Part shown: piece after piece, positions 57,056-64,000 of the stretch
Layout: each line of letters begins with the position of its first letter
Position numbering within the stretch: position 1 is the first letter of the stretch
Assembly (NCBI GenBank): GCA_036365455.1
Contig: JAWQUS010000016.1
Span: 15,647,001 to 15,711,000 of the forward strand
Source: Macrosoma leucophasiata
Lineage: Eukaryota > Arthropoda > Insecta > Lepidoptera > Hedylidae
Reading direction: 5' to 3'
Length of the DNA stretch: 64,000 nucleotides
The notes under the pieces: model-generated
Told to the model about the DNA's origin: nothing
The model's database searches: none
Seen by the model: only the letters and a program-made list of their open reading frames with translations
Made by a program: the position numbers and the translations under genes

Positions 57056-60000
57056 ATGTACTTTTTAGGGGTCTCGCGCGCAGTGAGTAATTCACCGACC
57101 TCAGCGTAGTATCTCGTGTGGTTTACGCGTTGTGATTATATAAGTTATGGTGTTTCTTTGTTGTAGGTGTTAGTGATACTGTGTGCCCTAGTTTCGGCGA
57201 GTCACGCAGAGAGCGATACTAAAGACGGACCTTGTGACTTATCCATTCAAGATGTCAACAATCTCACACTCAACTGTTCGCGCCGAAACATCGACAGGAT
57301 TCCTAACTGGCCCGCGCAATTGAGCGACATCCCAGACAAAGGTAACACTATTAACGGTTATATTCTATACTTTATTATCTCCATACTATCACATGAGCGT
57401 GTCGTAAATAAATGACTATTCTTGTAATGAATAGAAAATTATTCTACACACAAATAAAGACTTTGCATCCACACAGGTAGGTACTCGACAATAATATAAT
57501 AGAAATGTGTTATCATTATCACAGTAAATGTTAGTCGTCCATAAATAGATACCTACGTGTATACAATGTGCAACGGCCGATATCATCCTTGACGTAAATA
57601 ATATAATACATCTATAGGCACGAGATGATACAGAAAACAACCAATACTCTCCCTCTCGTGCGTTGCTACCCCCGAGGCCTTTTTTTTCGAGGTGGAAATG
57701 CCATTGCTTTCAACCGACTCTTTGGTGGGCAGAGTCGGGATATGAGGGACTGGGACCCTCTAAAACCACCGCGGTGTCGACTTCAGTGCAGAAAAGGGGC
57801 ACATCCGGGGATCAGGGTACAGTGTTTATAACACTGCTCCGGTTTCCCCCTTGCATTTCGCCTCCACCCAAAGCTCGTCCATGGGGGACTTTGTGAGCTT
57901 CATCATTTGCCACGATGACCTGCGGCTGGCTCGGTCACCGTCCTCACGGATCCGCGAGTACTGAACGACCAGAGCCCCCACTCTTGCCGCCCGTAGCTCA
58001 TTTCCCTTTTTAATCGCCTCTTATAGGCAGAGTCTCAGTCCTATTCTATAGGCTCGGAACTGAAGTGCCCACCTCTGAGGCCTATAGCCTCTATCTCTTT
58101 AGGGTGGCAACGCATTTGTATTGTAACTTTTGTTTTTGTGTAGATGGCTATTACCTTGTTATTAATGTGAATAGCACGCCACCCCCATTACATTAAAAAA
58201 AAACTTGCGATGGCTGTTCGTTCACACGGGTATCAAGCAACGAGTGCTTAGTGGTAAATAATAGTCGGCTTATCGCTTAATAATTAGGATCGCTTTTAAT
58301 CAGCAGTGGCAATTTTACTAATACTTATCACTAATCCAATATACCTAAATATCAAATTGAGTATTTTTTTTATTTATTAATGATTCGATTTTGCTGTTTT
58401 TTATTCCATCCGACTTTACTAGATCACTATAAATATGTAAAGATATTCATCGCATACAACCGCTAAAGGATGAAATTATAATTTTCGCTATTAAGATTGT
58501 CAGATAAGGTACCTATGAATTTAATGATTCCACAAAAAGGTTATGAATACGCTATCGGTTATTACACCCAAATAATAATGTATTTCCGTTGAACGTGGAT
58601 GGTGAGACTAGTAGGTGGCTAGGCGGGTATTATAGGTATTTTTCAAATAGGAGTTCATCATTTTCGTTGTATTTTCTAAAATAAAGTGCTGTAAATTAAT
58701 AGTAATTATTATGTTCGCTACCAATACTTAGCATGATATGTAAGATAGCCACATTCCGACTCATCCAGTCCAGGACAATTCTAGGTAAACTATAGATATG
58801 GCCTATAAGTTATACATCATTACTTTTCTAGGGTGCCGTACTACAAAAGGGAACACGTAAACCTTATATGATAACTAGTGCGTCTGTCTGTCACAGCTCG
58901 TTTGCTTCGTAACTACTGGGCTGATTAAGTTGAAATTAGTACATATATTATATATATGTAAATCAGTGACGCAAATATACACATGTAGCGTAAATAAATA
59001 ACATTCAAAAATGGAGTCCACTTTTGGACCATAAATTGGAAAAAAAAAAGATTTGCAAAATATTGTGTAACATTTCGAGCAATCGGTCTCATTTACAGGA
59101 TCTTTAAAGATTTTTCATTGTTTCAATTTCTTCGAGAACAAAAAGAATTTATAGGAAATATACCATTTCTGCCTTTCTTATTTCGGAAACTAATAACCCT
59201 TAAATTATTTTAAAAATATCGATGAATATCTTTACTAAAAGAGGTCTGTGGTACCTATTTAAAGTAACTTAGTAAATCTGTTAATACGGAATCCTGTACA
59301 CGCGACTCCGAGTCGCTCTTGACAGGTTTCATTTACCTAAATCCGGCAATGCCGGAACATTTATTTTGGTCTATGGCCAAAACACGTTATAGGAGGCACT
59401 CACAATTCTCGAGATTCAAAATCTAACAACTATATTTTGATCGCCGGAAATATTTTTCAAAATATAAATATGAGATACCGTAAAACCAGAAACCTGAGTG
59501 AAAATGTGAGAAATAAGGAAATAACTATAGGTATGTATTAAATTATGATAAGACATTTACCATTCTGACGCGTGGTTTGTGTGAAGGATCATAAATCTAG
59601 GGACATCAATCTATGTCTAGTTCCCAAAACAAACAGACGTGGCTTTACTATGTCTACACCAGAGGTTCCCAAACTATTTTTTCTTGTAGACCCTTTACAA
59701 TTTTTTCTGGTTTCTATGGACCCCCGTCCTTGCTACATTTATATCACATGCCCATATTTCCAATTTTTATTCACGCCTACGTAGACCCCTATCGAGTCTC
59801 CCATGGACCACTTTGGGAATCACTGGTATGATGTAAGTAAATTGGTGCTATCAGTGTATGTGTTGAGATCCATTATCGTGGACCCCCATTTTCATTTCAT
59901 GGACCCCCAAATATTTTTTTCGCTGACGCAGACCCCTTTCAGCTTGTCATAGACCCCCAGGGGTCGATATAGACCACTTTGGGAATCACTGGTCTACACG

Positions 60001-63000
60001 ATAACAAAAACTTTCTCTCAAACGTAAAATGGTTTATTATAACACTGATAGGTTAGGATCCCACGGCAGAATTATTTCGTTCATCCAGATATGCTGCAAG
60101 CTGCAAACCTGATTTTTACGTATATTTATGATCTATAGAATATATTATTATATCTACTAGGATGCCTATCAAAATACGCCGCTAGTATTTTTGATTAAAT
60201 TATTTTATCTTTAACAGCCAGCAATCGTTATTTGCGGCCGATTTAATTTGGCTCCCGTATATCATAATAATGAGAAAAAAATCGTTTTAATTTGATATAA
60301 TATATTAATAATAAAGTACGTTATGAACGTAACGTACATAGTTATAGGGGCGGAACGTAAATATGTAGGGGCGGTTAAATGCGCAACGGTAGCCGTGTTT
60401 TTTCAATGTCTCTATACATATTGCCGTGAAATGGACGATATTTCATTTAAAAACAAGTAAAAAGTGGATACAATATTTTCTAGAATATAAATATGCGTAA
60501 AAATTACGTTTGCAGCATATCTGGATGAACGAAATAATTCTACAGTGGGATCTTAACCTATAAGTATTTAGTTCATATATTTTTTTATCATAATCACACC
60601 GGTGTAAAATAAAAAAAGATTTTAATGAAGTAGTAAAAAAACAAACTACATACCTATTTCGGTACAGCACCCAGGCCTTGAACCTTTTATTATTACATAT
60701 TTTCTGCATATAGATAGATATCTGTATGTATATTACGGTCTACAGACACACTACGCCATAGAGCAACACGGCCCACCGAGTTGCCTTAAACAGGCTTTCC
60801 TCTCTGTCAAAGTACAAGCACCAGTGTTCCTATGCCTGTCCCCCAGATGTTAAAATGTATGCGTGAAATTGTTTATGTATTTTGTTAAAGGCAAGGTGTG
60901 AGTCTCGTTGTAATAGACGATTTTTTTAGTGTGTGTGTGTGTTTTGGTATCACACATAGGTATTTCCCCCCACAAAAAATGACAGAATGTTTTGCATCAG
61001 TAATAAACGCTATGGCTACTCCCCTCCGTTCCGCCGCGGCCGGTGGCCCGTGTTGCTCTATGCACTACACAATTACACAAGTTCCTGAAAAACCGATTTA
61101 AATTGTGATAAAGTATGACTTACAGTGACGACATTGATTGATAACTATTTTCTGGTAAATCATGTGATTAATTTTACACTTCAATATCGGAGTACCTAAG
61201 TTGACACATGAATCTGCATGATGCATGGACTGCATGCGTATTTATTACCTTTCGCCTTTAAAATATTCCCTGTAGCAAAAATCCTTGAAAAGTATTAAAT
61301 GCCATTTAATTTTATTTTTTACATACATAAGTACATAAAGGACTTACTAAGTATGTACTACAATAAAAAATCTTCACACTGGACATTGAACTATAATAGG
61401 TGATTGGATCGATTTTTCAAAACGTTGCTTAATGTTAGGTGTTTTTTTAGGTAAGTTTATTCTTTCTACGCGCACGCCGTCACAAAAAGCAACACCATAA
61501 TTTGCTAGTTTTTTAAAAAGTTACGTACCGACAGATTAAAATTATGTTTAATTACTTATGTACATTTTTTTTTATGATATCTAACTATCATTTATTTCAC
61601 TAGATAATGCATTATAATACTACAACTTTCTTAACGTACATATTAAAAACTCTTATTTTTCTATTTTTAGTGTGGTTTTTTCCACAAACATTATCCTTCG
61701 CATTCTTTTTTAGAAAGATTTTTATTCTTTTTTTTCTTTATTTTTTCCGTTCATCCGTCCGGTCTGTGCGTCCGTGCGTCCGTCCGTCTGTCCGCAGCTA
61801 AGCTGGTTGGATCTTGCACTGGAAAGCTGTAATTTGGCACGATAATATTTGTTTAGGGTAGCTACGTTTCCTACACATAAAAACAGAATGAAATATTTTT
61901 TTCACGCGAGTCTAATTTAAGGTTTAAACTAAAAAATTTTTTTTTGAGAAAAACTATCAATTTGTAAAAATTTTAGCTTTAAGTAAAGTGCAAATAAGTT
62001 ACTTCATTAATTACTCAAGTCAAAAGCAAAGTGGTTTCGCACACAGACAATCAAAGTCTTGTTATACCGGGCCAAGAACACGAGGTCTTGGATAGAAGAA
62101 TATTTTAATAAATTCAGAAATAAAGTCATAAATTAGAAGGTTTTTTTAAGGTAAAGCCATTAAATGTTTTGTTTTGTGCTGCCAGATAGAATACAAATGA
62201 TGAACCATAGTCGTTAAACTATACACATACAAAAGAAAGGACAAACAGTTGCATTGTTTACAACTTAGCAAAAGGAACGGATGCATAGATTTTATTGAGG
62301 AAAAACCTTAAAAAGGAGCGAAGATTATTTTGAGTTTATGCTTTTTGTAACCGACACAAGAACAAGACACAAATAAATAAGTAAAAAGCAAAACGATTCC
62401 TTTACCAATTCGCTTTTAAAGGGATACGAATTTTATATCAGCTAATTTTCTCAAACGGCTGATATATCCTATCATACTCAAATAATTAGAGTAAGGCCTA
62501 TTTTTTATGTAACAAAGGAGGTAAACAAGCATACAGTTCACATGAGTGATTTGCAGCTTATTAACATCTACACAAAAAGAGCTCAAATACAGATGCGTTG
62601 CCACCCCTGAGACCTGAGTTGTTATGTCTCTGTGATAGTTATTACGGGGGCATAGAATACCATCTAACCGGAACACGAAAGTGCTGATCACAACCATTTG
62701 GCGGCAGATAGATTAGCTATGTCCTCGAGCTTCTACACTGGAACTCTACTACCAGTATAATAATTGAAGTGATCCTTAAAGGCTATTTCAATAACTTTAA
62801 TAAAACAAAACGTAACCGGCGAATCGTGGGTGTTTGCATGTATGCTTGAATGCATGCATTTACCTCTGCCTACCCCTTCGGGGATTACAGGCGTGAAGTT
62901 ACGTTACGTTACGTAATAAAACAAACAATGTATCCCACGTCTTTGTCCACAGATGCATATGTACTGATAACATTCTTCAACAACAGCATCACCAACGTGA

Positions 63001-63135
63001 CGCAGCTGGCGAGCGTGCCGGGTGACAGGCTCGCGCTCAGCTTCAAGTCCAACAGGATAGTGGAAATAGAAGACGATGCCTTCAGAAACCTCGACAGACT
63101 CGTCTACTTGGATCTCAGCAATAATTTTATATCAG
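57056..63135 (+). CDS. Leucine-rich-repeat protein with signal peptide, 5' part only
   Basis: Three exons join in frame: 57056-57082, 57167-57341 and 62953-63135; the gene continues past the window. Exon 1 (MYFLGVSRA) plus the start of exon 2 (VLVILCALVSASHA) forms a clear signal peptide. Mature protein begins with an N-terminal cap having two cysteines (GPCDLSI and LTLNCSRRNI), then leucine-rich repeats: RLALSFKSNRIVEIEDDAF and LDRLVYLDLSNNFIS. This layout fits an extracellular or membrane-anchored LRR protein; the family (chaoptin, connectin, LRIG or other) cannot be decided from this part. The 84-bp first intron has GTGAGT and a TTGTAG acceptor. Intron 2 is 5.6 kb and full of repeats. The start codon is 195 bp from the first visible GATA exon on the other strand. 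Confidence 0.75.
57640..58205 (+). repeat. LINE 3' UTR fragment ending in poly-A
   Basis: GC-rich block with GCTCGTCCATGGGGGACTTT, TAGGCAGAGTCTCAG and ACTGAAGTGCCCACCTCTGA, ending in a run of A at 58194-58203. It resembles the 3' region of a lepidopteran LINE. No open frame survives. Confidence 0.5.
58206..59640. other. LRR gene intron, no feature recognised
   Basis: AT-rich. A weak GTCTGTCTGTC-type repeat remnant lies near 58880. No coding signal. Confidence 0.45.
59660..59991. mobile_element. hAT-type MITE, 332 bp
   Basis: Left end CAGAGGTTCCCAAA, right end TTTGGGAATCACTG, with the perfect 8-bp duplication GTCTACAC at 59652-59659 and 59992-59999. The right-end sequence also occurs inside, at 59807-59825. 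Confidence 0.9.
60048..60561. mobile_element. Fold-back element with about 90-bp inverted arms
   Basis: ATAGGTTAGGATCCCAC and the following ATTATTTCGTTCATCCAGAT at the left are repeated inverted at 60470-60561. The arms are about 85-90% alike by eye. The loop of about 330 bp has no coding potential. Confidence 0.75.
60757..61062. mobile_element. CATAGAG-family MITE, 306 bp
   Basis: Same ends and both subterminal regions as 17008-17326. Flanks CACTACGC (60749-60756) and CACTACAC (61063-61070) are an 8-bp duplication with one mismatch. Part of the left arm is deleted. Confidence 0.88.
61070..62495. other. LRR gene intron with a GTCC-rich run
   Basis: AT-rich, no coding signal. A GTCCGTGCGTCCGTCCGTC-like run at 61750-61795 belongs to the repeat family also seen at 50.6 kb. 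Confidence 0.45.
62500..62757 (-). repeat. SINE family 3, diverged copy
   Basis: Same boundaries as 1987-2274 but with many substitutions and small deletions. A T-rich stretch at 62500-62505 is the remains of its tail. Confidence 0.7.
62830..62910 (+). repeat. Interspersed repeat with CCCCTTCGGGGATTACAGGC
   Basis: Contains GCATGTATGCTTGAATGCAT and the CCTTCGGGGATTACAGGCGT block, as at 41.4 kb (inverted) and 55.5 kb. It lies 40 bp before LRR exon 3. Confidence 0.6.
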
Positions 63136-64000
63136 GTACAGTACATACCTCTATTACGATGCACTATTTTTTGTTAACAATAGACTAATATTTGCCCAGC
63201 ATCTAACCAGATGTTAAGTGTAACCAGAAAGAAAAAAAAAGTGTAGATATAGCCGAAGATAAAGCTGATCTTTCCTACCTTTCCTATTCACTTCGAACAA
63301 AATACCCGGGTTATAGATTTCATCAGGCAACAAGAACCCAACAAATAACATACTATAAATATAGAGCCGAAAGGTTTTCTACTTCGTAGAAATTTAACTT
63401 GCGGATTTTCTCGCGTATAGGTACAACACTCCCAAACTTCTTACACCCGACGTTTCGGTCGCTTTCAGCAAGTTTAATTTCTACAATGTATGAAGCTCGC
63501 CAAAACCTACGAAAACGTTATTTCCAGGTGAACCTACTGTTAATGATAACAGAAAATTGCTGAACGTTGTCTATCGCAGTCTCAGTCTAGATCGTTTATC
63601 TAGACTGTAGGTGCGACAATTTTCTACGGCTTATTTATTTTACGCCCTAAATCATTACCTATAGTTATCTCTGTATGTGTTAGCTTATGTTTATATCACG
63701 CATAAGATATTTCTTTCTCCATTTGTTTATGGTAAAAATATGAATTACGATTATTTATTATCATTGTGTAAATACATAAGTACAACACGTCTAGCTTAGT
63801 GTGAAAACAGGAACGGAAAAAACGTTCTCAATTTACTTGATCACTGATAACACGAAATAGTATTAAGATAATTATCATTATGTTATTTACCACAGGCTGT
63901 TAAGAACACGACTAGAATATTGCAATTGGTATTTTTATCTAAATTCAAATTAGTAGGTACCAAACTGGTGAAACTGTCTGTGGTGTAATAAAGGAAGACT
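63136..64000. other. LRR gene intron 3, start
   Basis: No exon recognised. A short repeat with CCCGACGTTTCGGTCGCTTT at 63447-63468 also occurs at 48129-48150. Confidence 0.45.

Noticed and set aside
57151..57175. LRR gene starting at ATGGTG near 57147
   Set aside because: That frame stops almost at once; the splice from the 57056-57082 exon gives a proper signal peptide.

Overview
The window looks like nuclear DNA from a lepidopteran insect (moth or butterfly). This is inferred from AT-rich introns and spacers, small GC-rich coding exons, conserved animal genes, and a dense layer of repeats of kinds I associate with Lepidoptera (tRNA-derived SINEs, CR1/Jockey/RTE-like LINE ends, hAT and mariner MITEs, Helitron-like ends). 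The species cannot be named from the sequence.

Five host genes can be built by hand from splice sites, reading-frame continuity and protein recall. (1) 114-4129, minus: mitochondrial tyrosyl-tRNA synthetase (YARS2), 3' end outside the window. (2) 13797-19585, minus: PRPP synthetase-associated protein (PRPSAP), six coding exons, 358 aa. (3) 20463-35790, plus: WDR3/Utp12, a UTP-B protein of the small-subunit processome, sixteen exons, 925 aa, apparently complete. PRPSAP and WDR3 are head to head and share a spacer of about 0.9 kb. (4) 42254-56861, minus: a single-finger GATA transcription factor (GATAd-like), seven 3' exons, 5' end not found. (5) 57056 to the window end, plus: a secreted or membrane leucine-rich-repeat protein, first three exons only. 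Its start lies just upstream, on the opposite strand, of the first visible GATA exon, so the two genes probably overlap.

Everything else is mostly mobile DNA. Many insertions can be delimited to the base by target-site duplications. The most notable are: a 2865-bp element at 6203-9067 with CATAGAG ends, an 8-bp duplication and a decayed Cys-rich gene, whose two different subterminal regions match those of two small MITEs at 17.0 and 60.8 kb; an apparently intact three-exon DD82E Tc1/mariner-type transposase in a 2400-bp element inside WDR3 intron 4; a SINE with a 76-nt tRNA-like unit in its middle; a retroposon without a tRNA head, present twice with the same 5' end; and several nested hAT insertions. 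LINE remnants include a Jockey-type ORF2 with one premature stop.

The stretch from about 37.4 to 41.4 kb is unusually free of recognisable transposons and may hold the 3' UTR of the GATA gene. No CRISPR array, operon or functional tRNA/rRNA gene was found. All family names come from reading and memory; no search was run.
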